Below the pieces are notes generated by a model. That model was not told the origin of the DNA. It did no database searches and worked only from the letters and a program-made list of their open reading frames with translations. DNA of 64,000 nt from Sphagnum magellanicum (taxonomy: Eukaryota > Streptophyta > Sphagnopsida > Sphagnales > Sphagnaceae), in assembly GCA_021904315.1 (NCBI GenBank), contig CM038909.1, forward strand, positions 23,953,032-24,017,031. Direction: 5' to 3'. Of the stretch, positions 24,049 to 35,879 are shown piece by piece (the first letter of the stretch is position 1; every line of letters starts with the position of its first letter). Position numbers and translations under genes: made by a program.

Positions 24049-24484
24049 GCGGGGTACTAAACACCCCTAACAAGCTCTGTCCGGCACTGATTTCACTTGT
24101 CTTTTTGCACACCTTTTTTGGCCTTGCACAGTTCTGCAAGAAACCATGCAACCTGGTTTTCAATGTTCTTCATGAACTTTTTAAAAGAAGTGAAGATCAG
24201 TCAATTCGCATGTTTTTCATTACCAATGATTTGCAAATGTCTTGCATCAAGGCGCAAGTTTTAATCCCAGGACCTCCCCTGCAGGAGTATGGCGCTAGCC
24301 ACTGGCATACCATCAGGCCCTGAAGAGGAAGGTTTTTTTTATAAATTTATTACGGACACAAATTCAAAAAGGGAAATTTTTTAAAAACCCTGCGACGACA
24401 GAACAGCGCAGTTCTCCGCATGGTTGCACTGTCAGGCCCATAATCAGCGCTGGACTGAGCTCGGTAGGGGGTGTTTAGCGCCCC
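24049..24484. repeat. Inverted repeat pair enclosing a SINE-like head
   Basis: Positions 24,049-24,092 and 24,439-24,484 are inverse copies at roughly 80% identity over about 44 bp (GGGGTACTAAACACCCC against GGGGTGTTTAGCGCCCC). The enclosed 350 bp contains the SINE-like head. Terminal structure and target duplications were not resolved. Confidence 0.5.
24255..24330 (-). mobile_element. Possible tRNA-derived SINE head
   Basis: On the minus strand TATGCCAGTGGCTAGCGCC resembles an A-box region, and GGTCCTGGGATTAAAAC a degenerate B-box, at tRNA-like spacing. The B-box match is weak. It may be a diverged relative of the SINE at 2.1 kb. Confidence 0.35.
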
Positions 24485-25560
24485 GCACATAACAGGGAGA
24501 TCTGTTGTGTTGATTTTAAGAGCAGAATCTGCATACTGGCCAGGCAAAGCGCATTCATTTCCTTCCTTATGTAGAATATACACTAGAAAAACAGAGTTTT
24601 CCCAACTGTTTTGTCAAAGAGCGAGAAATTTTGTTGACAAATAATCACAGGTGACAATTAAGATGTGCCTTGCAGTCAAGTGGTGACTTTTAATTAGTGG
24701 TGCAATAAGAGGACACAGTTTATGATGTCAGGCTGTGTGTAGAGTATGTGGAACTAGATCTAAACCCAAATTGGGTTGAGTTCAAAATTTTCTTGAAAAC
24801 ATCCAAACAAGCCTAGATAAAGACAACCTAGATAGAGACTTGCTCGATATGTAGATACATCATATGCCTGCCTAGAAAGAGACTCCATGACCATTCCCAT
24901 GTTCGGAGAAACCTTCGACAACTGGGACAAACATATCCAGGATGCAGTAGAATTGAGCAGTTTTAAATCAAAGCTTGAGATCCGATTTCAACAACTTCAA
25001 TTCGTTTTGCAAAAATGAAAGAAGCAGATGCTGTGTGAAAGAATATAAGAGAGCTAGGAAAAAACAAGCGGGGACATTTGGAACATCAGAGCTGCACTGT
25101 TGAACATCACTTCTGGAGTGATACAGTGCAGGATGTGCAGCGGGATGGAGAAGTTTGAAATCGGATTTAAACAGCTTCAAATCCTTTTGACGCGGATCGT
25201 TGGGGGTTGACTCGAATGGGGAATGAGAGAATCAAATTTAGAGGACGATCGGGAAAGAAATCTGCTAAAGTTGAAACATTTGAACGCTGTTTAGCATTAC
25301 TTACTTGGTACTGCAATGTTTACAGATAATACCCCATAAATCTACGTACTGCAATTTGTGGTAAGTAAAGATAGATTTCTCTTATTTCTTTTCCTATACT
25401 AAAGCACAAGCCCATTGCTGCGATGACGTAAAGAACTGGCAAAAATTTCTTATTGTAGTTGGAGCACCTTGAAAAGGTAAGATTACCGCCGCTGAGAGGC
25501 AGCCAGCTAACGTTTTCACCAAGGTTCTCATTATGTTCCTGGGCAGTTCTTTACGCACGT
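24485..25560. other. Gene-free stretch
   Basis: No gene was recognised. The block near 25,395-25,430 (GCACAAGCCCATTGCTGCGA) recurs at about 30,145-30,165 (GCACAAGCCCACTGCTGCGA), so the DNA on either side of the 26.5-29.8 kb element shares a dispersed repeat. Confidence 0.4.
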
Positions 25561-25660
25561 TAAGGCCCTCAGACGGACCTTAACTACGATTCGGAATTTG
25601 GCCTCTGGTCCGCTTTGGGCAGACTCCTCAGTCTGGTAGCAGCCCCGTCTGAGGGCCTTA
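25561..25660. repeat. Perfect 16-bp stem-loop in GC-rich DNA
   Basis: TAAGGCCCTCAGACGG (25561-25576) is exactly inverse to CCGTCTGAGGGCCTTA (25645-25660), with a 68-base loop. The surrounding 25.5-25.8 kb is GC-rich. An 83-codon minus frame there resembles nothing I know. It could be a small fold-back element. Confidence 0.7.
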
Positions 25661-25969
25661 CCTACTACAAAAGATGGGGCCCCGCACATGATTGTGAAGA
25701 CCATGAGTTCTGCCTGCCCGATCCTTGACACCCGCTGGCAGAAAGGGAGGAAGGGAGACAGAATGTACACACGTCTGCCCACCTGTTTAGCTGATCCATC
25801 TAGTTTTTTCTCTCTGCCCTAGTCAATATGTAAAAAACAATTCCATACATGGGCAGCACCTAGCAGCTTGTTCTTAAAAAGAACCTTAGGATAAAGCATG
25901 TGAGGAGAGCCAATTGGGTGGCACCAACATGCCCTCAAGGGATGTTTCTTATTTTTTGAAGAGGTGGGG

Positions 25970-26260
25970 GGTTGAATTCTCATCAAGTTCCGACTATTCC
26001 CATCAATAACTCATCAAAATCTTTTTGTTCTCAATAAGTTCCCAATTAATTCTTATCAAATTCCTCTTGTTCCCATCAATTACCCATCAAAATCCTTTCG
26101 TTCCTATCTAGTTCCAATTAAATTCCTTTTGTTCCAACCAAGTTTCTATTGGTCCCATCAAGTTCCAATTAAATTCCTTTTGTTCCGACCAAGTTTCTGT
26201 TGGTCCCATCAATTTCCCTTTGTTCTCATCAAGTTCCCATCAAGTTCCTTTTTGTTCCCA
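25970..26260 (+). repeat. Degenerate TTCCCATCAAGTTCC tandem array
   Basis: Short units built from TTGTTCCCATCAAGTTCC variants repeat across almost 300 bp. The longest block (AGTTCCAATTAAATTCCTTT followed by TGTTCC) occurs twice near 26,111 and 26,161. It is low-complexity and non-coding. Confidence 0.8.
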
Positions 26261-26893
26261 ACCCAACCCTACATAAATCCACATAAAGCTCTAAACTTTG
26301 GCATTAACAGTTTTTTTGCAACTTGGAAAATTGGCTCTTGAGAAGTTCCATGGTGAGATAGATGAAAAAAATGTGATTAAAAGAAAAATAAGATTGAGAA
26401 ACACAGTGCATGTATGGTGTGCTGTGCAGTGAGACTATGGAGACTGGGCGCCTCAAGAGGTAGGCAGGTGAGCACCAAAAAGGCCATTCGTCGTCCGTAT
26501 CCCTTGCCACAGGAAAGATTCCACTACCGTGGGGAAGATGCCCTTTCTTGTGTGCGGTCCGTGGTCGGTCGCAGGGTGCTCGATGGAGAGCACAGGGTTT
26601 CGGACCCGTGCATCTCGAGCACGCGGTTGATGAGCGCGGACTCAAAGCGCCCGCGCACGATGTGACTTCATACGTATAATTTTTAATAAGTATATGTATT
26701 GCATTATATTTTCACGGTCTGCCCGTTTTGTTGTGTTTTTTTTCGCAGGGGAAGAGAGGGGAAGTTCGGTGGAGACCGGGCAGAGCTTTGCCCTCGCACT
26801 TTGCCGTAGAACCGGAAGTTCAGAGCATCATTGAGAATTTCAATTCACGCACCTTCGTCTTATTCTATTCAATCGGCCTTCATTTGAAAGACA

Positions 26894-27067
26894 ATGGCTA
26901 TAGAGAAGCTCGTGGCTGCTATGATGCTGGAGAATGAACTCGAGAGTGATTTCATGACAGGAGATGAAATGGCTGAAGATCCTCTTTTGTTAAGCACTGG
27001 AACCAACTGGTGCAGGAAAATTGCAAGCTCTGTGAAGAGGTCAACAGCTAGTTTCTGTGCATTATAA
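26894..27067 (+). CDS. Hypothetical 57-residue frame inside the Pack-type element
   Basis: ATG at 26,894 opens a 57-codon frame starting MAIEKLVAAMMLENELESDF and ending with TAA. Composition is protein-like (acidic, Met- and Leu-rich), and the preceding sequence follows the left TIR closely. It resembles no family I know. It may be a captured exon or chance. Confidence 0.25.
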   Translation: MAIEKLVAAMMLENELESDFMTGDEMAEDPLLLSTGTNWCRKIASSVKRSTASFCAL

Positions 27068-28034
27068 AGAGTGCAGTACAGCTCTGCAAAATTGTCAGCA
27101 GCGGTGCCTTCTGTGACAAGGAAGGCTATGGTTACCTCCTTTGCTTGTACATACTATCAGGGTCAGAAGATCGACCAAGAACTGGATCTGACAGTTGCTT
27201 GAGCTGTGATTTCATGCAAGGCTAATGTCTTCAGCTTTTCAGCGCTCTTCATTGCAACGAGTTGTGCTTTCTCTTTTGTGAGCAGGACTCTGAGTACCAA
27301 ATGTCCCATCCAGAGCTGAATGGGACGTGTGGATGCTGGCTAGAAATGTGAGGTCCATAGAGTTTTGTGTTTGTATTGTGGTGTGGGTAGGCCTTAGCCC
27401 CCTCTCGGATGGACAGTGAAATTTCCACTGGGTGGGGTGTAAAAAGTTTACTGTAGTGATGGTTGCTATAATTGTAATGCCAGAGTTAAAATATGGGTGT
27501 TCTTGCATAGCCAAGGCAAGCTTACAAATGCTATATTCGTCTAAGTGATGTCTCCTCCTTGTGCCCAGTGAGTCTCCTACTGGCAAGCAAGGATGACTTT
27601 GAGGATTCAGCAAACACATGATCGTGGAATATTGTTAACCTGCTCTTCAGGAAGTTGCAGTCAAGGTGGAAAGACACCTAGTATGGAACTGTTATGAAAT
27701 TTTGGACAGAGAAAAATCTAGGGACTGATTTCATCCTCCGTTTATTGGAGAGGGTATGGTTTGCAATGGATATAAAGGCTTGAATTGCACGGCTTTAGCA
27801 TGCTGCTTGAACTCTGGACTGATTTGAGACACAAGCCTTGATCTTGTCAATGTTGCAAGAATCTGGAAGGTGAGTCAATGTGTATTTTTGGGGGTGGGGG
27901 GTTTCTATACATTGTTCCATCATATTACATACTTATCTACACCCGCTATTTGGGGGCTGCTGATGAAGTCAGTGGGTAGTCCTGGGCAGTCCTGCCATGG
28001 CTATTCTCGATGAAGGTGATTGTCAGACACTTTC
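27068..28034. other. Interior of the Pack-type element, unidentified
   Basis: No gene was recognised. A 126-codon minus-strand frame (27,239-27,619) has no visible domain. Part of this stretch may be introns or captured DNA accompanying the DUF2358 copy. Confidence 0.35.
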
Positions 28035-28214
28035 TGATCAACTCTCATAACGTATGACTGCACTCTTTGTCATTTTACCTTCGAATTGGATTTTGGAAGT
28101 TTTCTCTGCAATCTCATAGGTGTATGATCAACTCTCATAACATATGACTGCACTCTTTGTCATGTTACCTTCGAATTGGGTTTTGGGAGTTTTCTCTGCA
28201 ATCTCATAGGTGTA
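28035..28214 (+). repeat. 90-bp perfect-length tandem duplication
   Basis: Two abutting 90-bp units (28,035-28,124 and 28,125-28,214) both begin TGATCAACTCTCATAAC and end CTCATAGGTGTA. They differ at only about five sites, so the duplication is fairly recent. It lies in the Pack-type element upstream of the DUF2358 relic. Confidence 0.9.
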
Positions 28215-28750
28215 AATATTGTCAAAGAGTTTTGCTGTCTGAAGGAATGTAAGGTACATTTCATTTACATAGATAGTGAAGGCAGGGCAAAATGGGAGGG
28301 CATTGGGGTGCTTTCTCTTGCAGTTATAATACTTGGAGCCAAACTCCTTTTTCAATTAGTTTGTGTCAATTGCCCTGGAGTACAAACTGGTGTCTTTGGT
28401 GAATGTGTTTTGGTTGTCTTGAAAGTAGATATTGTGATTTCATGGCTGCTCCTTGCACATGTAACTGTCTGAGTTTGTTGTCTCATTGTGAGCATGAGTT
28501 CGAATGTTGCTTAGGGAAGGCAGGAGAAAAGACTATTTGTACTCCTTTCTCATTTTAAAAAATCTCTCAGTGGCATAGCTTTACATACAACAACACAGAC
28601 ATTCAGTTTATACTTCCTCTAAGTTTATTTTCAGTGTGTGGCAATTTTAGCTCATTTGATTATATGGTGTTGTTGCAGTAGCTTATTGTTCCACATTTGA
28701 TGTGAGTATCCTTTGGTTGGTAACTGATTGTGGTAATGTTCGTGTTGTAG

Positions 28751-29266
28751 AGGTGATGCGGTATTGTGTGACCTTATGAATACCTTTGAGGGCATAGATA
28801 ACAACAAGCTTGTCTTCTGGGCTCTTCAGTTTCATGGCCAGATCTTCTTCAAAGCTCTATGGGTAGATATAGTTTGGGTTTGGCAGCCATCAGACAAAGC
28901 GATATGGTACGGTGGCCTGTCCGGGGCATTCCTTGTGTACCATGGGAAGCTCAGGGTCATTTTGATGGAACCTCAGAATACAAGTTGGATAAAGATGGAA
29001 GAATATATGAGCACGAGGTGGATAATGTAATCATGAATTCACCCCCAAAGTTCCAGCCACAGTCAGTTTTGGATCTAGTAAGCAGGAGCCCACACGACCC
29101 AACTCCTTTCTTTCAAAGAACTGAAATTTTTTTCTACTTGTCTCCATAATTGCAGCACTTCACATGGGTCCGTTTTTATTGGGCATTGAAGAAGAGTACA
29201 TTAGCCTTAACCAGTGCTGGTGACTGGTCCAGTGAATTGGTGCCAAGCTTCAATTGTCGTGCATAG
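28751..29266 (+). pseudogene. DUF2358 protein gene copy, frameshifted
   Basis: DUF2358 proteins are conserved plant and cyanobacterial proteins of unknown function with an NTF2-like fold. After a plausible acceptor (TTGTAG at 28,745-28,750) the frame reads LMNTFEGIDNNKLVFWALQF, then HGQIFFKALWVDIVWVWQPS. One base is missing near 28,901-28,905, and the next frame carries MVRWPVRGIPCVPWEA, then FDGTSEYKLDKDGRIYEHEV and SVLDLVSRSPHDPTPFF. A second block (29,155-29,266) after TTGCAG reads HFTWVRFYWALKKS and ends NCRA plus TAG. The N-terminal half is absent. The copy is enclosed by long TIRs, so it is probably a transposon-captured duplicate. A sequencing error at the single frameshift cannot be excluded. 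Confidence 0.8.
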
Positions 29267-29753
29267 TGAGCAAGGAGGAGCACTGCAGCAGCCACTGCTT
29301 GTCCCCTTACCTTCAGGGTTCAAAGATCCGTCTTTGCCGGGTGGCTTTGTCTTCCCAAAAGAAGTAACAAAAGACTTTGAGGAACCCACTTTCAGTCAGA
29401 TTGTTAGCCTCCTCGCAGCAGGTGAGTGTCAGCGTTCTGGATTTGCGAGGAGCTCCTCTGCTCGGTCCCCACCGAAGTTCCCCTCCGTTCCCTTGCGAAA
29501 TAAATGAATAACGGGCAAACCGTGAAGGTATAATGCGATAGATAGTACAATGCGTACGAAGTCATATTGTGCACTGGCGCTTTGAGCCCACGCTCATCAA
29601 CCGCGTGCTCAAGATGCACAGGGTCCGAAACCTGCGCTCTACATCGAGCACCCTGCGACCGATCACGGACCGCACGCAAGAAAGGGCATCTTCCCCACGG
29701 TAGTGGAATCTTTCCTGTGGCAAGGGACACGGACGACGAATGGCCTTTTTGGT

Positions 29754-30600
29754 ATTCCGTAGAGCACGAAGGTGAACGGTGAGACAAACTCGGGCAGAGT
29801 GCTAAAAGGAGCGTCGCAGTTCCTGGGCAGGGCGGAAGGGGGAGCTACAGTGGCAGATGTCTGTCTGGGTGCGGCCGAGCAGAAAGTCAGAATTTTCCGC
29901 CTGCCAGGGTTTGTGGAAGATCGCGGGCAGATCTGTATATCGCGGGTAGACTGCCGCGCTTCTTCTTCATCTGCTTATGCTAAGAGCCTGTGCCTATGGC
30001 GACCATCATGTATCCTATTGAGATCTTTCCTTCCGTGTAAACCTGCACAAGATTACACATTTAGGCCTTAGTATGCATCAAAAAGAACATGGAGGAGGCG
30101 AAGTTGTTATACCTCTTTCTCTTCTTTCTTTTGTTATATTCATGCACAAGCCCACTGCTGCGATGAGAAAAGAGCCTGCGGCGAAGACGACCATAATGTC
30201 TGATATTCCCATCTTTCCTTCCGAGTCTTTCCTCGCGAGTAAACCTGCACAACATCAACGGGTTCAGCCCCCAGCACTGCAAAATCTGTATAATAAGTTG
30301 AAATCGCAGAGAAACGCTACGAATGAAGTGAAAAAAATTGATAAACTATTGAGCAACGTGAGAGCAACGGAAACACCCACCCAATTGTGCCCAGAAAATT
30401 TCGAGCATAGCAACGGAGAAGAGACGGGACGAGACGCCAAAACGAGAGGGACCAACAACAAATAAAAAACAACGCAATGCCAACACTAACCGTGGCGGTG
30501 CTGGCGCAACTATAACACTAGGGGGTGAAGCGACGAATCAGAACGACGAGACGAAATGAGACGCCGGACACCCGGAAAAATCTCACGAGAGACCAACCAG
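29754..30600 (+). other. GC-rich stretch with a direct repeat and an unassigned frame
   Basis: Two copies of an 80-90-bp block occur at about 29,980-30,058 and 30,168-30,258 (AAGAGCCTG, then GACCAT.ATGT, ATCTTTCCTTCCG and AAACCTGCACAA). A 130-codon frame (30,073-30,465) starting MHQKEHGGGEVVIPLS and ending EETGRDAKTRGTNNK spans the second copy. It has no domain I recognise, and I do not call it a gene. Confidence 0.45.
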
Positions 30601-33203
30601 TTTACCTCCATGACCGACATAACAATATTATAATATTAATATTATATGTGGGTAATATTATAAATTAATTATTATGACACAATCTTTTTGATGTGTGCAA
30701 AAGAAGTTGAACTTTAAATTTGTCTGGGACAAGTGGCAACTAACGCAATGTCCACACCTCCAGAGTGAACCAGCACCCAGTTTAAACTGGAGTATGTAGA
30801 TATATTATGGAGTACTAATGGGGCTACGATTACCGGGTTGTTGTTCCTCAACAACTTCAAGGGTTCTAAAAGTGTGCCACAAGTTCTAAAGCTCATGTTC
30901 ATCCAACTGAATAGCCCCAAAACGGGATAGCGGGGTGGTACTTTTGTGGGTGCTGGGTCACACCAGGCCACCGATACCATACAGAACCAGCCCCCACAGG
31001 GTCAATTCTCCCATTTATTTTACATCTATCGGCAAACAGAAGAAAGCACAGCAACTATGGCATCTCAAAAAAGTACTATAATGCCCACAGAAAGGCCGTG
31101 GCTTTCTCCATTCCAGGCACACAATTTCCATAGGCTGTAACTGTGTCTTGGAATTCATTAGAACTAATTATGTTTTGTTGTGACTTAAGTATAAAGTGTG
31201 TTCTCCACAATAATTCATTGTTTCTAAGATGTGTTTCTGGACTAATTGATTATTTTCTAAGGCCACTGAGACCAGAACCAGAATCAGAATTTGTTTTTAA
31301 GAACTGAACCCAGAATCACTCTAGTTAATTTTCGAGAATCAGAACCAGAGGTTTTTTTTGTAAAAGGCAAAGTACCATGGAATATTGGTATGGAGGGGGG
31401 ATTGCATTTGCTGGATATGGTTATGGATAATTATCATCTTTCAATACCAAGCATTTCACTGTGAAAAAGAGATATTCTTTCTTTGTTAACACCCATGGGT
31501 TTTCAATTCTAGGATTATTTCCTCTTTCGCAGAAAATATCAATCAGGTGGCTTTAGCTGCAGAGACTGCCAAGGTGAACAAGCACGCACATTGGTAGCTT
31601 GCATCCCTAGACCTGTCTCCCGTTTTCCAATGCATTCATCATGTTCTTGGATGGCTTTTTTATTCCTTTTTTCTATGGAAGGCTTGATGAGAATCCTAGC
31701 ATAACTCACTTAAAACAAGGGCGACAATGATGTCCGCACCCTGGAGGTTTACCCTACACACAACAATCAAAAGCCATCTGTAATGGGGCAATATTCTCGA
31801 GTCAATTATAGATCACTACTACACTTTGAGCCTTTCACAACACTTTTCCCATGGATTTTCAATATGTTTCTCATGGTTTTGATGGTACCCCCTCATACCA
31901 TTTTGTGGGAAATCCATGTGTAAACTAAGAAAATTGCATTTTAATACCATTTTAAAAAGCATCATGCAACTAAACGTTGTTAAATGCCCTATCCCAATGC
32001 ATTTGTCATAATCTCAAAATGCATTTGAAGCACTTACTTCATAAATTTTTTATGGTTCAAGAGGGACTTCCCAATTGAGAAAATCTGTTGGAAATCCATT
32101 TCTTACATTAAGAAAAACATGTGTGAATTGCAGTGAAAAACCATAGTGTGTCAAATGTGGTTTTGCATTGGTAATGCATTTGTGTTTTGCAGAAGGTTTG
32201 TGCAAATGACTTTGGAAATGTGTGTAAATGATGGTTGACAAATGCGGGCTGTCATCTTACACAGAGCAATTAATAATCTAGGTCTACGTCATATAATAAT
32301 ATGTTTAAACATTGTTTGGAATGCGTTGTGTAATGTGATGATAGTTAACATAAAAATATTGTTTGTCATAATACTCACACAGGTTGCCTGTGGGTTTTAT
32401 CTATTGTTTTGATAGCACATGCTGATTCTTTTGCCATAAAAACAAGATATATTTCCAATAGATCTTTTTCACAGTTTTTATGGTTCATACCCATTTCTGG
32501 AACTGCTGCTATAAAATTTCACTGGAAAACTTTGACCAAATAAACAGGCGAAAGTTGAAGTTGCTAACCCCAATATAATTCGTCATTACCAGGTGAATTG
32601 AACAGAAGCCCAAAAGCCAGAAGCACCTAGAAGCTTGCCTTGAATGTCAGCTCGGCTTTATGACATGAACTCCTTCACACCTAAAGTTCGAGCACTGAAG
32701 AGTCCAACAAGGTTAACATCGGATGCATCAAAAGGCAAGGTCAACTGCATCAACTCAGATTGTCATTGCCCTCCAGAAAGGTTCTTGGTGTCCAAAGTCT
32801 TCTGAAGCTTTATGCTCAAGCTTCTTCCTCAAGTTCCTCAAGGAAGACAAGAATCTGTGCCTCACCTGAGAATTCAACCTTCTTGGAGCTGAAGCTGTAG
32901 AAAACCTAAGGTGTGGATTCTTCCATTGTTCCAGGGAAGAAAGAAAAAATAAATAAAATCCAAGATATGTTTTCTGGTGTGCGTTTCTCTTTGCTAGTTC
33001 TGCAAAGGACGAGAAGAGTATTTCAAGGACCACCCACTGCAGAAATGGTTCCGGAGAGCAATTCCGGGAACTAGAGCTTCTTGTGTTACAACTTACATAC
33101 CAATTCCTCCTAAGCTTCTTCTTTCTCTTCTTCATGCTCCCAACTTCAACAGAGCAAGCAATCAAGAATTTTTAAGAAGAATGGGAGAAGAAGAAACTGG
33201 AAA
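30601..33203. other. Gene-free stretch
   Basis: No gene was recognised. ATGCATTTG words recur between 31,990 and 32,190 in both orientations, suggesting a decayed fold-back element. A 136-codon basic frame on the minus strand (32,755-33,165) shows no known domain. Confidence 0.4.
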
Positions 33204-34042
33204 GTGGAGTCCGAAGTAAGGACCACAAGGGAAACACACCCACCAAGAAAAATAATTCTTAGCTATTGCTTCTTGTTCTCTGCAAAGACACAAAAGGAAA
33301 ATGGCAACAGAACAATGTTGGGGAGAGAGAGAGAGAGAGAGAGAGAGACATACCCAGCAAGGTCTACTAGCTGCCGGACGATACCCACGAGACCTGCCAC
33401 AGCCACTGCCTCCAACAGAGCACGCGAGGAGTCATCTCCTCCTGCTCCTCGCACAAGAGCTTTTCGATACAACTCTGGGTCCACCAGACTATGCTCGCAC
33501 CACACCTCGTACCTTACTATAGGCATTTCTTCCACAAGAACAATCCTGACCTCAAACACGACAAAGAAAGCACACACACACACACCACAAAGACACACAG
33601 AAATCAGTACTTCTTTCTTTTCTTTCTTGCTCGCTCTCGACTGTTGATATTGCCCACTCTAGAGCTTTCTATTCTTCTGCTACATTCTTCGGCTCTCTCT
33701 CTCTCTCTCTCTCGCTCCTGCAACTGTGAACTTTCTTATGAACTTGTTGGAGTTATATCTGTGGCACTTGAGCTGCTGCCGCTTCTTCTTTCCAGTTTGC
33801 AGCTTGTAAGAATACTGTTGCTCCTCCAGCTCTGCAGCCAGCAGTTACAGCTGCTCTGTCTCTCCAAGCTGCTGCTCCTTCTTCTTCCCATCTTCTTCTT
33901 CTTCTTCTCGTCCAGCTCCCGGAACTCTCTCTCACTCTCTCGGGTTTTGCTTTTGTTTGCTTACTTCTCACTCTGTTGTCTGCTCTCATGTGTTTTGCAA
34001 CAGTACTCCAATTCTCAGATTCCGTGCAAAAACCCACTCTTC

Positions 34043-34089
<47 letters not shown>

Positions 34090-34100
34090 ACACACACACA
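33204..34100. repeat. GA/CT/CA microsatellite cluster
   Basis: (GA)n lies at about 33,317-33,349, (CT)n at about 33,693-33,712, and a (CT)n-(CA)n compound at about 34,046-34,103. CTT- and CTG-rich DNA fills the space between. A 317-codon plus frame crossing them is Leu/Ser simple sequence and not a credible gene. Such CT-rich tracts often mark plant 5' UTRs, but no adjoining gene is recognised. Confidence 0.8.
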
Positions 34101-34759
34101 CTCAAATCTCTTTCTTAACATCCCACAGAATTTTGTTTCTTAAAACCTCATCTAGAGTCTCGTCAAGAGGACCGCCTCTAAGGATACTTATACGTACTGA
34201 GAACTTCTCGAAATTTACAATGTACTTCAACCTAATGAGAATCACAAGATCACCTGATAGCAAGGTCATACAGATTTCAGGTCTCATCATATATCAGGAA
34301 ATAGGAGAAAAAGGAAACACCCTAAAGAATGGAGAAATAAAAACAAAGCAAAACCAATGGTCGATTCGAACAAACATTGGCAGCCATATAATGCTGTCAA
34401 CAAAACTCAACAGCAAAATCTATGGTAGTGACCAACTACCATAACATGTCATACATTAAGTGGCACACTGAGTTTCTGTCACAAGACCAGTAGGAATTGA
34501 AGACTTGGCCATGATGCTAAGAGAAGGAGAAGACCTAAGAAGTCAGGAAGAAAAAAGAACACAGGAAAAAAAAAAAAGGCCAAATGGCGATTGAATGCTG
34601 GTGAAGTGAAAGAATTGCCCATTGCATCATGTAATTTCCGAGAAAGCAAAAAGAGAGAAATTTATATGGTCTCAGTAATTGATCTGCCTCACAAAGGTTA
34701 AGAATCTCATGACACAAAATTTGCCAAAGAGATTTACCCACTCTATCACAATCAATGGA
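34101..34759. other. Gene-free stretch
   Basis: No gene was recognised. A 62-codon minus frame at 34,102-34,290 is unassigned. Confidence 0.35.
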
Positions 34760-35012
34760 TTAGAGAGCCTGCATGATGATAGACATCCCCTGTCCATCTA
34801 GAATCCTGACAAATTTCCAAGAGTATCTCTGTGCAGGAGATAAATAGTTTCCCCAGAGAGAACTGGATGATGACGACAATGATGATCCATCACTATGACT
34901 AACAATAAGGCATAGCTGGAGGCAAAGCCCGACGTCTGGTGGAACAGATTCAGGGGGCAAGAGTGTCTCTCTTTCTGGAGGACACAAGCCGCTAAGCTGC
35001 AGCAGCTGCCTG
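34760..35012 (-). pseudogene. Unidentified exon-like segment
   Basis: After a good acceptor on the minus strand (TTTGGATTTGCAG, ending near 35,011) the frame reads QLLQLSGLCPP, then LLPPESVPPDVGLCLQLCLI, then LWGNYLSPAQRYSWKFVRIL, and stops at 34,760. The amino-acid pattern and splice context look like real coding sequence. I cannot name the protein. No neighbouring exon was found with confidence, so it may be a gene fragment or one exon of an undetected gene. Confidence 0.35.
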
Positions 35013-35879
35013 CAAATCCAAAAGAATTAGAGATGAAGAAAAGCCATAAGGGTGGGGGGGGGAGTTCATGGTATCTGCACTGCTCCATGTAATGTGGAGA
35101 AAGACAGCCATGGTGGTCACGGTTGAAAGATGGGAGGGGACCTTAGCAGGCAAACCAACAAGCCAAAGAAATTTTTTAAATCACTTCATGGGATAGGTCA
35201 TCACTCTTGAGGAACTTGGGGAAATTTACTGAAGAGCAGGACAAATCTGAGAAAGAGAAAGAAAGGAACCTCAATATCTTGCCAAGTTCCTGCAACACAA
35301 GTTGAGGTAAAGTGTGGTTGATTTGATGTACAATTTGTGTCCATTGAGGCCCAAGAGTACCGCATGTACTACTGAAGGTATTAATCTTCAGCACCTCCAT
35401 CATCCACCAGTCCATCACATCATCAGTATATTAGACACTCCAAAACCAGCTGATCTCAGAATTTTAGACCAGAATGTTCAGTACTCTCAATCAAGAATCT
35501 CTTGGACTGAGAAATTAGTCTCTCAGTTTGTATGAATCTTCCTTGATCAATGTTTAGCAAAAGCTTGTTGATGATGACAGCCTGGAAATTTAATGCATTG
35601 CCCATTCTGGATAATATGATTTCAAACAAAGAGAGGCAAAAAGTCGTAATCAATTTGTAGGAAGGGTTTCTTGCTAATTTGGAAGATGGGTATACACTTG
35701 TTGACTGTGGCAGATCAAAGAGATGAGAGAAGAACAGTTAGTTACCTCTGAATGTGCACTTACCAACGTCCCCAGTTTCCAACTGCATGAACTCGATTGA
35801 TGTGTTGTTGTTTCCTTGTTATTGCCCAACTATCCAAGGAGGGAACACGATTGATCAAGAGACAATACACATGTCCATG
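35013..35879. other. Gene-free stretch
   Basis: No gene was recognised. An 80-codon minus frame (35,176-35,418) is unassigned. Confidence 0.35.

Larger units (their letters stand above)
26474..29753. mobile_element. Pack-type (gene-carrying) transposon with about 300-bp TIRs
   Basis: The ends are inverse copies, each starting ACCAAAAAGGCCATTCGTCG. The left TIR runs 26,474-26,785 and the right 29,456-29,753, at roughly 85-90% identity with the left longer by several small insertions. Long TIRs around host-gene sequence, without a transposase, are typical of Pack-MULEs. The interior carries a broken DUF2358 gene copy, a 57-codon frame, and a 90-bp tandem duplication. No 9-bp target duplication is visible beside ACCAAAAAGG on the two sides, so the superfamily remains open. 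The TIRs are much more GC-rich than the surrounding DNA. Confidence 0.65.

Noticed and set aside
31816-32300. CACTACTACACTTTGAG as a CACTA left end
   Set aside because: No inverse partner or subterminal repeats follow, and the terminus differs from both CACTA types seen here.
33491-34444. A 317-codon plus-strand frame
   Set aside because: It is made largely of Leu and Ser from CT-rich simple sequence and microsatellites, with no domain. It is a low-complexity artefact.
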